Of a stretch of DNA of 64,000 nucleotides, positions 46,514-56,537 are shown piece after piece; within the stretch, counting starts at the first letter, position 1, and each line of letters starts with the position of its first letter. Location: contig OZ018321.1 of the NCBI GenBank assembly GCA_963969495.1, positions 67,469,035 through 67,533,034 of the forward strand, given 5' to 3'. The notes beneath the pieces are model-generated. The model worked only from the letters and a program-made list of their open reading frames with translations. It had not been told where the DNA came from and searched no databases. Both the position numbers and the translations under genes were made by a program. Source of the stretch: Ceratothoa steindachneri. Lineage: Eukaryota > Arthropoda > Malacostraca > Isopoda > Cymothoidae.

Positions 46514-47178
46514 TTATTCCCTGTGCTTGCAAACCTTTCCCCTTTTGAGCTTCTTAAATTCCATGGCCGGGATTGTATGAAAGGAGGTGTTGTCGAGTAC
46601 TACTTTTCCATAGAAGAGTGCGGCCGCGACTTCTGTTTCGTCATATGTCTCGGTAAACGTCCATTTTAGCTTTTGTTTTTTTTTATTCCATTCGTGATAT
46701 CCGTGAGGTCTAGACTTTCTGGGAAAGGGTATTTGTCCAAAGTGTAGATCTTCAAACACAGTTCCCCGCCGTCGTACTTGTGTCATATTTTCTTGCTTTT
46801 TTTCTTTTCCATTTGACCTCTCTTGTGGATACGCTTACGATGCTGTCACTGTCCGAGTCTGTATCGTTTGTCGAATGACTTTTCATTCTTTTTGGAACCT
46901 TTGTGGTAGGTTTCCTTGCATTTTTTTCCCTTGCCTTTCTCGCTTCAATTTTAGGGTCGGCTCTTGTGGGAAGCTCCTGATTTTCTTGTTCTTGGACCTT
47001 TCGTGTGGGGACCGTTGATTCGGCTTGATGAATAGATGCTGCTACAATAACTTCTTCTTCGATTACTTTTAGGGAGACTTGAAGTTGTAAGACATCTCCT
47101 AAGGGACGGTTCTCTGGGAACCACATCTCACTCAGGTTGTTGTTCTTTAGCATCAAATTCAGCTCACTAGAGAACATA
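46514..47178 (-). pseudogene. element B ORF1, C-terminal part
   Basis: Two overlapping minus-strand frames (47177-46752 and 46786-46514) joined by a frameshift near 46760. The first begins at the Gypsy insertion point and reads MFSSELNLMLKNNNLSEMWF, then an acidic and Ser/Asp-rich linker (TDSDSDSIVSVS) and a basic stretch; the second reads FEDLHFGQIPF then KLKWTFTETYDETEV and ends at 46514. Joining this to the frame at 54903-55166 across the Gypsy element gives ...LTNPG-MFSSE... in the same frame, so both are one ORF1. Confidence 0.8.
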
Positions 47179-47183
47179 CCCGG

Positions 47184-48487
47184 TGTCGTAGAATAGACTC
47201 TCGACGATATACCATATATAACTATTCGTTGAGGGAACTTATTTAATTATCTTTAGAGTGCGTGGATGTCTAAGTTGACTGATATTATGTATCTTCGATA
47301 TGCTTAAGAAGTGGAACTGAGCTCAGGGATAATAATAGTGCTATCATTAATAAAAATAGAGTTTTATTAATAAAAACTATCAACAACACACAAAACGGAA
47401 AATATTGACATAAACAGAGAATGGAAAAGGGTCGTGGGGAATCTAGCTAATCCGAAAATTAAGAGCGATTTAAAAAGGTAAAACAAATATAAAGATAAAG
47501 GAATGGGATGGTTCGCTAAACAATTTGAAGCACATGATAGGGTTGAAAAAAGGGTTAAATACTCAAAGGTAACGTTCAGCTTACGTAAATACACTTGTTG
47601 TGCAGAGGAAGGTGATATGAAGGAATTTTCGGTTCGCTGGCGAGTTCCAGCCGAAGAGGGGGTAATTAAATGATCTTGACGTGGCCTCTTGGGAATGAGA
47701 ACCGTTTCTTGACGAACGGGCTTAAAGAACAATGGCTGTTCTACGTTGTTCTCTTTTAAACAAAAAGGGGGGTGAGAACCGTCGCTTGTTTACGGGCTCG
47801 AGAACAATGGCTGTTCTAATGTTGTTCTCTTTTGAACAACAATGGGGGAAGGGTGAGAACCGTTTCTTGGCGAACGGGCTGGAAGAACAATGGCTTTTAT
47901 ACGTTGTTCTCTTCTGAACAACAGGGGGGGGGGTGAGAACCGTTTCTTGTAAACGGGCTCAAAGAACAATAGCTGTTCTAACTTTGTTCTCTTTCTGAAC
48001 AACAGGGGAAGCTTAGTGTACTTGGCGTCACGAAGTCTCGAACCTTGGCACTCAAGGGATATTGTCCTTCTTCTGGACAAGTGATGGTGGATCTCGAGGT
48101 CGAGGGCCCATTGGTGCACAAAGTAAGACTGGACCGTAGTGATGTCTCACGAAGAAAATCTGGATCTCTAATCTGCTCTTAGTGGTAAAGTTTCCAAAGA
48201 AATAGTTGGGAAATCCCCTTGGCGTGGGGGACAATGGAGTGGGAGCTTCGAGGAAATGCACAGCCGAGCCTGAGAACAACCCCTTATCTGCCCATAAGCC
48301 TAACTCAATCTGGCTAGGTCGGTGCATAGGGCGGACGGGGGAGGATAAACCTCCTCGTTTAACCATTGACTAAGGTAGCTGCGATAAGGTGCCCGGCTTC
48401 ACATCGAAGATGCACGTGGGTAGCATCGTGGTTTTAAATAACGTGATAGTGGTTGAAATTAACGCGGCCTCAACCCGTTCTATCACA
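47184..48487 (-). repeat. 3' LTR of the Gypsy element
   Basis: Starts TGTCGTAGAAT and ends TTCTATCACA on the plus strand, matching 53595-54897 throughout. A polypurine tract, GGAATGGAGGGG on the minus strand (48488-48499), abuts it as expected for the plus-strand primer. An AATAAA-type signal sits in the palindromic TTTTATTAATAAAA near 47363-47377. An array of four units of about 79 bases lies at 47690-48008. Confidence 0.92.
47690..48008. repeat. four units of about 79 bp with dyads inside the 3' LTR
   Basis: Each unit carries GAGAACCGTTTCTTG, a GGGCT spacer, AGAACAATGGCTGTTCT (a near-palindrome of AGAACA and TGTTCT half-sites) and GTTGTTC(6 nt)GAACAAC (a perfect dyad in units 3 and 4). Units start near 47690, 47769, 47846 and 47926. 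The array recurs in the other LTR at about 54105-54415. AGAACA/TGTTCT resembles steroid-receptor half-sites but with a 5-base rather than 3-base spacer, so a regulatory role is only a hypothesis. Confidence 0.85.
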
Positions 48488-48499
48488 CCCCTCCATTCC

Positions 48500-48908
48500 G
48501 GGGGAAGTTGTCCCTTCGAAAAAAAAGAGAGAAGGGACAATGATAGAGCTCCGTTGTGGGAAACTCGTTTTCTTGTACCAACCGTACCTTCATGCACCTA
48601 ACTAGTATTACCTCAATACATATGATTATTTTTATCTTTTAATTATAGGGGAAAATAACCTTTGATACCAACTTAATCAAAAAAAGGGGCATGGAACAAT
48701 GAAATGATATACAATTAGTACATATGCGACAAAATAATTTATACGTAATATAATGGGTACAAATAAATATACATACAAAAAAAATAGACAATGAGCGTTA
48801 CAAAATTCAGACATATACATTAACTAATTATATTACAAGAGAATCTAATTTAAGTAGTTTAAGATGGTATATACATACATGAAGATCCTAATCATACGAA
48901 TACAATTA
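48500..48908. other. Gypsy internal non-coding region before the 3' LTR
   Basis: AT-rich sequence between the end of the RNase H frame and the polypurine tract. No coding sequence, and no integrase here, which is where an ordinary Gypsy element would have it. Confidence 0.7.
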
Positions 48909-49561
48909 CTATACGCTATTCGGTAACGCATTCCTACTGAGTGCGTCAGCGACCTGGTTATCGGAACCTTTTATATAATTTATTTTGAATTGATACTCTT
49001 GCAAGAGTAAACTCCAGCGCATGATTCGGCCGTTGGAGTGTCGCACATTCCTAATATAGGCTAACGGACGGTGGTCGGTTCCTATCTGAAATTCTTTTCC
49101 TATCAAGTACATTTTTAATTTGTCTATAACCCAGATAATTGATAGAGCTTCCTCCTCTATATTGGCATATCTCCTTTCGCGTGGTAATAATTAGCGACTA
49201 GCATATGCAACTGGATAACTCATTCCTTTATCCTCGTATTGAAGGAGTACACCTCCAATGCCTCGTTGCTCGCGTTGGTTTTAATCCCAACGGATTTTTC
49301 AGGGTTGGGCAACTTTAAAATGGGAGCAGAAATGAGCTTACTCTTGAGCTGATTAAAATGGGAAACAGCGACATCATTCCAACGTAGACGATCGGGGCAA
49401 TTCTTTTTTAAAAGGAAGCTGAGGGGCGCCGAAATTGCAGCGAAATTCGGAACAAATCGCCGATAGTAAGAAGCTGATCCTAGGAACGATCTTATTTGCT
49501 TCTTTGTAACCGGGAGGGGCATGTCGGCGATTGCCTTAATCTTGTCCTCTTGGGGACCCAA
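48909..49561 (-). pseudogene. Gypsy RT thumb and RNase H
   Basis: The frame 49561-49220 reads the RT connection typical of Gypsy elements (KKQIRSFLGSASYYRRFVPNFA, then L..LLKK, and NQLKSKLISAPIL). A degraded stretch at 49219-49113 should contain the RNase H DAS block (seen as KTNASNEAL near 49280). The frame 49112-48909 gives the RNase H end: FQIGTDHRPLAYI, IMRWSLLLQEYQF and NQVADALSR. RNase H removes RNA from the hybrid during cDNA synthesis. At least two frameshifts or stops separate the parts. This is the last coding segment before the 3' LTR. Confidence 0.88.
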
Positions 49562-50150
49562 CTAGCTTTGTCCTATTGTGAAACCCAAGTATTTTATTGT
49601 TTCGTGTGCAAAATGGGCATTTGCTGGGGCCAATGGTGAGGCCATTTTCGCGCAGTCGCTCGAAGAGAACTAATAGGGTGGTTAAATGGTGACTCCATTC
49701 GCGAGTAGCGACGTAGACATTTTTGAAGTAAAAGGATACATTCGCAAGTCCATCCACCAACCTTCTCATGAGACGGTTATAGTTGCTACAAGCAGTGACG
49801 AGGCCAAAAGGAAGGCGATTGAATTGCATAAGGCCTTTCTCCGTTGCAAAGGCGGTATATGCTTTCACCTCGGGCCGGAGGGGGATTTGATAATACGCCT
49901 TGCACAAATCGAGTTCTGAGATGAACTTGGCGTTTTCAAAAAGGTGGAGGTTTTGGTCTACCAACGGGATGAGCTCGGCGTCGAACACAGTTACCCAATT
50001 TAACTTCCGGAAGTCGATGCACATCCGATAAGAGCCATCACGTTTCTTGACCATGACGATTGGGGAACAATAACTAGAGGTGGAAGGTTCTATTATGTCT
50101 AAACTAATGAAATTATTAACTTCGGCGTTAAAGGCTTAGCGTAAATGAAT
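49536..50150 (-). pseudogene. Gypsy reverse transcriptase
   Basis: From about 50150 the minus strand reads FNAEVNNFISLDIIEPS, then in 50054-49536 MVKKRDGSYRMCIDFRKLN, ELDLCKAYYQIPL (first catalytic Asp present), LMQFNRLPFGLV and the box YFKNVYV, where the expected pair of Asp has become Lys-Asn (codons AAA AAT). Loss of both Asp abolishes polymerase activity. The primer-grip and LGFHN blocks follow. A stop near 50138 separates the first part. Lying downstream of the integrase is the unusual feature of this element. Confidence 0.92.
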
Positions 50151-50609
50151 TGGCATGGGATAGGGTTTTGAACGGACGGGTTCTAAGGTTTTTAATTTGA
50201 TATCATGCTCGAAACTAGTAGCGCACCCAGGATTCTCTGAAATAACGTCTGACTGTTTTGATGGGGTTTTAGCTGCGCGTCGATATCCAGGTCAAAGGGT
50301 TCAAAAGGCTCGCCTGGTAGGGAAGAAAGAGGGTAATCGGCATCAGGATGGGTGCACACTTACTGTATTAAATGAAGGGACTCCACGGGGTAATCCTCTT
50401 CAAGCGCCGATGTTTCGTCCAGTGCTACGAAGGTATCTCCATGGGCGCGCCGGTGGTACTTTTTCAATAAGTTGACGTGATAGAGCTTATCGCCTGCTGG
50501 GGTACCAATGAGGTAATCTACCGGTCCTCGTACCTCGCGGACCGAGTACGGACCTTTCCATTGGCTCAGTAATTTATTACTGGCTGTGGGAAGGAGCAGG
50601 AGTACTTCA

Positions 50610-51488
50610 TCACCGGGGTAAATTTACGATCTTCGGACCTGACATCAAAATAGGTTTTGTATTTCTCCTATTGACATCGGCAATTTCATAGGCGATGTTT
50701 GCGCATTTCTCGAGCCTCTTAGGTAGGTCCAAGATAAAGGCGTAAGATGACTGGCGTTCTTGATCCAGTTGGAGCTTGATTAACAACTCTTTTAAAATAC
50801 TGAGTGGCCCGCGTACATTACGTCCATAAAGGAGCTCGAACAGGGCGAAGCCTAATTTACGGTGGGGAATTTCCCGATAGGAAAATAGGGCGACCGGGAA
50901 ATATCGCTGCCATTCGCGGGGCTGCTCGGCACAGATCTTCTTAATAATGGATTCTAAATTTCCATTTAATTTCTCGCACATCCCGTTTGTCTAAGGCCGG
51001 AAGGGGGTGGTAAAAAGGGACTTGACCATGAGCAGCTTCCCTACGTACTCCATCAACTCAGAGGTGAATTGACGGCCTCTATCGGAGAGTATTTCCTTGG
51101 GGACGCCTACCCTTGAAAAGATGGAAATGAGGGTCTCGGCGCAAGAAATACTGTCGATTCGGCGAAGGGGGACAGCCTCGGGAAAACGGGTAGCAAAGCC
51201 TACCAAGGTGAAGATGTAGCTGTACCCTTCGCTCGAAGGGGGGTGGATAGGGCCAACCAGGTCGATGGCCACTTTGGAGAAGGGTTCAGTAATGACTGGT
51301 CCCCTTTGTAAGGGAGCAGGTTTGACCCGGCCCTTAGCGGATGTCTTCTGACACACATTGCACGATCGACAATGCTTTAAGATGTCAGCTGCAGCACCCG
51401 GCCAATAAAAATATTTAAAAATGCGCTGGCCCGTTTTAGTGTGACTAAAATTATCAAAAAAAATGCTGTCATGAGCCGCTTTGAACAC
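50610..51488 (-). pseudogene. Gypsy integrase, located upstream of RT
   Basis: The frame 51488-50991 contains the zinc-binding end (CRSCNVCQKTSAKG, C-X2-C part of HHCC) and the catalytic core: AIDLVGP (first Asp) and LSDRGRQFTS (second Asp). A single in-frame TAG at about 50989 interrupts the TNGMCEKLNG motif, whose Glu is the third catalytic residue; reading continues in the same frame in 50981-50610 with AEQPREWQRYFPVALFSYRE and FELLYGRNVRGPL. Thus D, D and E are all present and one nonsense mutation breaks the protein. Integrase inserts the cDNA. All neighbours are on the same strand, so its position 5' to RT is not an inversion. Confidence 0.93.
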
Positions 51489-51768
51489 TATAGGGACATG
51501 GGATCGTGGAAGGCATAGGACAGTAGTAACAGCGTTATTACTGTCCTCGGCAGATCGATAAAGTAAGCCACCTTGCTCCAGGTACCTGATGACCTTGGGT
51601 TCACGGACAGTCTCCGTGTCCTGGTATTGGGCCTTATCCCATAAGGGTGTTAGTGCTTCACACTCCTTTTGTTGCTGTCCTAAAGTCCTGGTTAAGGATC
51701 TCCGAGAATTTGGACGGTATCAGGGTTCTGAGGGAAACGGACTCCCGGGCTTCCTTCTTAGCTCGACT

Positions 51769-52231
51769 TCAAGTAAGGGCGGCCTGGGACAAAGAGGCGG
51801 AGCTTACTTGACGGCTCTGTCCTATAAGTACAGAACAGAATTTTATGGTTGCTGAAATGACTTCAGCCCAGCCATCATAATATTGACACTGCAGGTAACA
51901 TCTAACGACGGGGAATCGGTTCACCCGCCCAAGGTAGTCATGTACCACCGCAAACTTTTCGTGGTTAGGGTCCACTGGGGAAAGGAGCCCGTCGGACCCG
52001 ATGAAACACGTGCATGCTGTGTCCCTGGCGAGAGTCGATACTCGGCAGCCGTTCACGCTGCCCTCCTCAAATTTCAAAGTTGCCGATAAACTTTTATCAA
52101 AAATAAAATTTACCTGGTGGCCTGGTGGATGGGAGAAGTTGCTGCTTGGGTCTGCACCACCGGGGGAGCCGGGGTGGCATTAATCTGGTGAACTTGGTGG
52201 GCTGGTCCGCTCTTAAGCCTAGAATTTTGGG
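51769..52231 (-). pseudogene. Gypsy protease region
   Basis: The frame 52077-51769 starts after the gag tail and reads CRVSTLARDTACTC, where the retropepsin triplet DTG is DTA, then PVDPNHEKFAVVHDYLGRVNRF. The segment is colinear with the remnant at 3160-3494, which keeps DTG. Between 51769 and the integrase at 51488 the reading is broken. The protease matures the Gag-Pol polyprotein; here it is predicted dead. Confidence 0.7.
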
Positions 52232-53031
52232 GTAATTCCAGCTCATGTGGTTTTCTACACCACAGGTGAAGCATATGATTGGTCGCTTCGGGAAGAGAGA
52301 TGAAGGAGAAATCTTAACGGGAGGTTTGGTGTCCCGTTATTAGTTTCGGGGAAAGAAGTTTTGGGGTTTTACGGGGCTCGGAAACTTCGTCGGCTTTCCT
52401 GGGAAGGGGCGCGAAACCTTCCTTCTTTCCTTGTAGGGGGATTGGTGAGAAGTTCGATTCTCCTAGAGGGAAAATTATGGCTTGCGGCATAGACATCCGC
52501 TTCTTCGGTACATTCTTTAAAGGTCTGCCACCGACGATCCTTGACGAACGCGCGGATCTCCGTCGGGAGGGACGCCAAAATTCGATCCCCCAACACGAAG
52601 TCCGTTAAGGACTCGTAGTTAGGATCAACCTTTGAGGATTCTAACCAAAATTTAAAATTCCTCTGTAGAATGTATCCGAATAGACGGAACGTCTGTCCGG
52701 GTTTAATACGACCTCCTCGAAATTTTTGGCGGTAGAAATCGGGAGTCATATTATGAGCGGCCAATAACTCAGCTTTTAAGGTGCTGTAGTTAATCATACA
52801 TTCAGATGGTAGAGATATAAAAATTTCGCGCAATTTACAATTTAACAAGGGAAGTAATCTGGCTACACCTTCAGCCTCAAGATCCATGTTATTGATTTCG
52901 AGGATCTTTTCGAAGTGGGTTAAAAATGCTCCGAAATCCTCTCCATCCCTGAAATCGGGGAGCTTTAGTGGGAGATTGAAGAGGGCGTGGGGCTTTTGAA
53001 CGTGAACTGGCTGACTGTATTTCTGCTTCAA
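52232..53031 (-). pseudogene. Gypsy Gag with zinc knuckle
   Basis: The Gag open frame is 53031-52369 (220 codons, start at the ATG at 53031), with LFNLPLKLPDFRDGEDFGAF, GVARLLPLLN, KPGQTFRLFGYILQRNF and LPTEIRAFVKDRR. After frame changes a zinc knuckle, CFTCGVENHMSWNY (52232-52273), has its last Cys replaced by Tyr. The remnant at 3495-4560 is a paralogue with a complete knuckle. Gag forms the particle and binds the RNA. An upstream frame may extend toward 53250. Confidence 0.88.
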
Positions 53032-53594
53032 CGCGAGCTAATTCAATCTGATGGTGAAGCTCAGCTTCTCTTTTCCGTTCCTCTCTTTCTCTTTCTTCTC
53101 GTTGGATTTCTCTTTCTCTTTCTTTTTCTTCTCGTTATTTTCTTTGCTCCTCTTGAATGTACTCAATTAGTTCCTTTCCAAAAAGTCCCAAGGATTCTCC
53201 TTGCGCTTTATAGATGTCAAACTGAGTCATATTTGCCCTTGGGGGCGATAGAGTCAACCAACTAAAATTCTCGCAACGAGAATTATGCCTTCTAGAGAAT
53301 TAGCCTACCTAAATATGGGCACTGACCTATTCGTACTTGGTTTCTCAATCTAAATAACCACTGACTAAAATCACAAAAAAACACAAACAAATTATTATAA
53401 CAGTTCCTTGAGCTACTCCAGCTTCTTAAGTTTCAAAAAGGAGAATAGCAGTCGTTAAAACAAAAGGGAACTACTATACTCTATTATTATAACGAATAAC
53501 AGTATGCTTTACTCGACTGAGACCAGTGTTTGCAAAGATATAGCGTTAAACCTTACACATTCGACACCAAATTTAAATAGTATATATATATATA
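53032..53594 (-). other. Gypsy 5' leader
   Basis: Non-coding region between the 5' LTR and gag, with a polypyrimidine patch on the plus strand (53085-53150) and a short TA run (53579-53595) directly against the LTR. A primer-binding site beginning TGG would be TGGTGTCGAATGTG (53556-53569, minus strand), set unusually far (about 25 bases) from the LTR, perhaps because the TA run expanded; the matching tRNA was not identified. Confidence 0.5.
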
Positions 53595-54897
53595 TGTCAT
53601 AGAATGGACTCTCGACGATATACCATATATAACTATTCATTGAGGGAACTTCTTTAATTATCTTTAGAGTGCGTGGATGTCTAAGTTGACAGATATTATG
53701 TATCTTCGATATGCTTGAGAAGTGGAACTGAGCTCAGGGATAATAATATTGTTATCATTAATAAAATAGAGTTTTATTAATAAAACTATCAACAACACAC
53801 AAAACGAAAAATATTGACATAAACAGAGAATGGAAAAGGGTCGTGGGGAATCTAGCTAATCCGAAAATTAAGAGCGATTGATAAAGGTAAAACAAATATA
53901 AAGTTAAAGGGATGGGATGGTTCGCTAAACCATTTAAATCGAAGGATAGGGTTGACAAAAGGGTTAAATACTCAAAGGTAACGTACAGCTTACGTAAATA
54001 CACTTGTTGTGTAGAGGAAGGCGATGTGAAGGAATTTTCGGTCCACTTGCGAGTTTCAGCCGAAGGGGGGGTAATTAAATGAACCTGACGTGGCGTCTTG
54101 GGAATGAGAACCGTTTCTTGACTAACGGGCTTAAAGAACAATGGCTGTTCTACGTTGTTCTTTTCTAAGCAACAATGGGGGTGAGAACCGTCTCTTGTCT
54201 ACGGGCTAAAGAACAATGCCTGTTCTAATGTTGTTCTCTTCTGAACAACAAGGGGGAGGGTGAGAACCGTTTCTTGGCGAACGGGCTGAAAGAAACAATG
54301 GCTGTTCTACGTTGTTCTCTTCTGAACAACAGGGGTGGTGGTGAGAACCGTTTCTTGTCAACAGGCTCAAAAGAACAATGGCTGTTCTAACGTTGTTCTC
54401 TTTCTGAACAACCCGGGAAGCCTAGTAGACTTGGCGTCACGAAGGCTTGAACCTTGTCACTCAAGGAATATTGTCCTTCTTTTGGACAAGTGATGGTGGA
54501 TCTCGAGGTCGAGGGCCCTTTGGTGCACAAGGTGAGACTGGACCGTAGTGATGTCTCGCGAAGAAAATCTGGATCTCTAATCTGCTCTCAGTGGTAAAGT
54601 TTCCAAATAAATAGTCGGGACATCCCCTTGGCGTGGAAGACAATGGAGTGGGGGCTTCGAGGGAATGCACAGCCGGGCCTAAAAACAACCCCTTATCTGC
54701 CCATAAGCCTAATTCAATCTGGCTAGGTCAGCGCATGGGGCGAACGGGGGAAGATAAACCTCCTTGTTTAAACATTGACTCAGGTGGCTGCGATAAGGCG
54801 CCCGGCTTTACAGCGACTATGCACGTGGGTAGCATCGTGGTATAAAATAACATGTGATAGTGATTGAAATTAAGCGGCCTCAACCCGTTCTATCACA
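53595..54897 (-). repeat. 5' LTR of the Gypsy element
   Basis: Plus-strand ends TGTCATAGAAT and TTCTATCACA match the other LTR; the lengths (1303 and 1304 bases) are nearly identical. It contains the four-unit array of about 79 bp at roughly 54105-54415. The outer flank CCCGG (54898-54902) is the target duplication. Confidence 0.92.
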
Positions 54898-54902
54898 CCC
54901 GG

Positions 54903-55425
54903 ATTTGTAAGATTTCTCACGTGTGCATAAAGAATGTAGGTGAGAATATTGGTTGATTCCTCGTTCTCCAGTTTGATATACGTCTTAGTCGGGGCTTGTT
55001 TAGGGTAGGATATCTTTGTTGCTTGCACATACGTATTTGTCCTTCTCCTTTTTTCCTCCTCTCTCTTTGAATCCCGTTTTTTCTTAATGATATTTATTTT
55101 TATAGGACATGCCAGGACTAGTGCTCTATGGCCCTGCCCGCACTTCACGCACTTCTCATTCTTCATGCAGTTTTTCCACCTGTGTCCTCGTTCACTGCAC
55201 CTGGAGCATGTCTCTTCAACTTCCTGACATTCCTTTGTAGAGTGTATGATGATGATGTGTAAACTGATTTCGGCCGTGTTTATGTGTAAACGGTTGGAGC
55301 GTTAGTAACACTTTAAATCTATCCTGGCACCTGATTGGTTGAAATGTTATAGTGTTGAGTTTAGACGAAATAAATATTTTTATAGGTGAATTTTTCTGTA
55401 AAGAAAAGTTATATTCCTTGTTCAC
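54903..55425 (-). pseudogene. element B ORF1, N-terminal part with zinc knuckles
   Basis: Minus-strand frames 55425-55216 and 55166-54903 joined by a frameshift near 55215. Two CCHC-type knuckles are read: CSRCSERGHRWKNC (frame just upstream of 55166) and CVKCGQGHRALVLAC (about 55147-55105). A Lys/Arg-rich stretch (IIKKKRDSKREEEKRRRTN) follows, ending ...VRNLTNPG at the Gypsy insertion. The reading continues in frame at 47178. The start at the ATG at 55425 is only the first in the open frame. This Gag-like protein would bind the RNA of element B. The 5' boundary of element B beyond 55425 was not defined. Confidence 0.75.
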
Positions 55426-55433
55426 CTTATTAA

Positions 55434-55738
55434 AAGCTTATTCCCGCTATAATATACAGGAATAAAGAATCCAGATATAAATATATATTTAACTTCATCC
55501 CATAAGGAAGCTGATGATCACTTAACCCAGCCTGCAAAACTAAAGAGAGAGTACCATAACTGACTCAGACCCTACAACGTCCTTCTTCTTTCTTTTGCTT
55601 TGATTTTTTTTTAAGAAGAGTTATTTTTTTTTATTAATGTTTTTACCTTCTTTTATTTTATTGTAACCTAGTATTTAATTGAGATGGAATACGTCAACTC
55701 AAGCCTTTGTAGGCAGTCGCCAGATAAGCCTTATTAAT
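55434..55738 (+). mobile_element. 3' tail fragment of a diverged I-type relative
   Basis: At 55665-55730 the sequence TAACCTAGTATTTAATTGAG...GGCAGTCGCCAGATAAGCC matches the 3' UTR end of copies 1-3 (TAGCCTAGAACTAGG...GGCAGTCGCCAGAT). The upstream part to 55434 is not alignable by eye, so the left limit is uncertain. It is a separate, older insertion whose terminus was then the target for copy 3. Confidence 0.6.
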
Positions 55739-55739
55739 C

Positions 55740-56265
55740 TGGACATGTAGGAATTAGGGGGAATGAGCGCGCCGATGAGGGCGCCAAAGAGTCCACGAGG
55801 ACTCTGTGACCGGACCAGCGTTTCCCTCTTCCTCACACCGACTACATGGCAGGAATACGGGCAGCTCTTTGGACTGCTTGGCAAACAAGATGGGAGACGG
55901 TCGAAGGGAACTTAAAGTTGCGTGCCATTGCGCCGCGACTGTTCCCATGGACCTATCCCCCAATGCCGCGGCGGGTTCAGGTTGCTTTCTGTCGTCTCCG
56001 AATCGAACACACTCGTGTGACGCATCGCTATTTGATGGAGCGCTCGCCTGCGCCCTATTGCAACGACTGCGTCGTCCCCAAGACTGTTCGGCACATTCTT
56101 GTCGAATGTCCCAGTCTGGGTGATCTTCGTGCACGATACCTGTCCCGGTACCGGGATGGGCGGGGTCACTACCGCCTGTCCCTTGTACTCGGGACAGATT
56201 CGTGCACATTGATTCGTGGACTTGTTGATTTCTTGGGGGAGGACGGCCTTCTCCCTATTATTTAA
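55740..56265 (+). pseudogene. I-type copy 3 ORF2 C-terminus
   Basis: The final 170-odd codons of ORF2: NERADEGAKES, then one stop near 55809, then an open frame 55846-56265 with AGIRAALWTAWQTRWETVEG, RLRIEHTRVTHRYLMERSP and the Cys/His tail CNDCVVPKTVRHILVECP, ending LLPII and the normal TAA stop. This is the cleanest copy of the ORF2 C-terminus in the window and fixes the natural stop codon. Confidence 0.92.
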
Positions 56266-56462
56266 GTATGGTTTGTTTTTTTGTTTTGTTTTGTTTTTTG
56301 CATTTGTTTTTTGTTTGTTTTTTCCTTTAGTTGCACGCTCCTGCGCCGGGGGGGACCTCTCATCTACGCACCAGCTTGCTTTTTTTCCCCCTTTTTGGGG
56401 GTGTTGTTTTTTTTATCTTTAATTTTATTTTAAAGTAGCCTAGAACTAGGCCAGTTTTAATA

Positions 56463-56496
56463 CGGCGACTAATGCCCAAGTAGGCAGTCGCCAGAT
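56463..56496 (+). promoter_or_regulatory. I-type 3' terminal stem-loop, copy 3
   Basis: GGCGACT/AGTCGCC stem with inner GCC/GGC pairing, as in copy 2; preceded by the hairpin GCCTAG-AA-CTAGGC near 56438-56451. Copies 2 and 3 differ in the loop (CATGTA versus CAAGTA), not in the stem. Confidence 0.75.
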
Positions 56497-56537
56497 GAGC
56501 TCTTTAAAAAAATAAATAAAAAAATAAGCGTTATTAA

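Larger units (their letters stand above)
47184..54897 (-). mobile_element. Gypsy-class LTR retrotransposon with integrase before RT (Gmr1-like order)
   Basis: A 7.7-kb element on the minus strand with two LTRs of about 1.3 kb (TG...CA) and a perfect 5-bp target duplication CCCGG (47179-47183 and 54898-54902). Internal order from its 5' end: gag with zinc knuckle, protease, integrase, reverse transcriptase, RNase H. Ordinary Gypsy elements have integrase last; integrase before RT is known for the Gmr1-like group of Ty3/gypsy elements. By eye the LTRs differ at about 5-6% over the first 430 bases, so the insertion is not recent. Stops, frameshifts and a lost RT active site make it inactive. Confidence 0.9.
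55739..56523 (+). mobile_element. I-type copy 3, 5'-truncated
   Basis: Starts in the RNase H region (CTGGACATGTAGGAATT, homologous to 44151 onward) and runs to the 3' A-rich tail. Flanks ATAAGCCTTATTAA (55724-55737) and ATAAGCGTTATTAA (56524-56537) form a 14-bp target duplication with one mismatch. Severe 5' truncation is typical of incomplete reverse transcription. The 3' UTR has an extra segment near 56325-56395 relative to copy 2. Confidence 0.92.
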
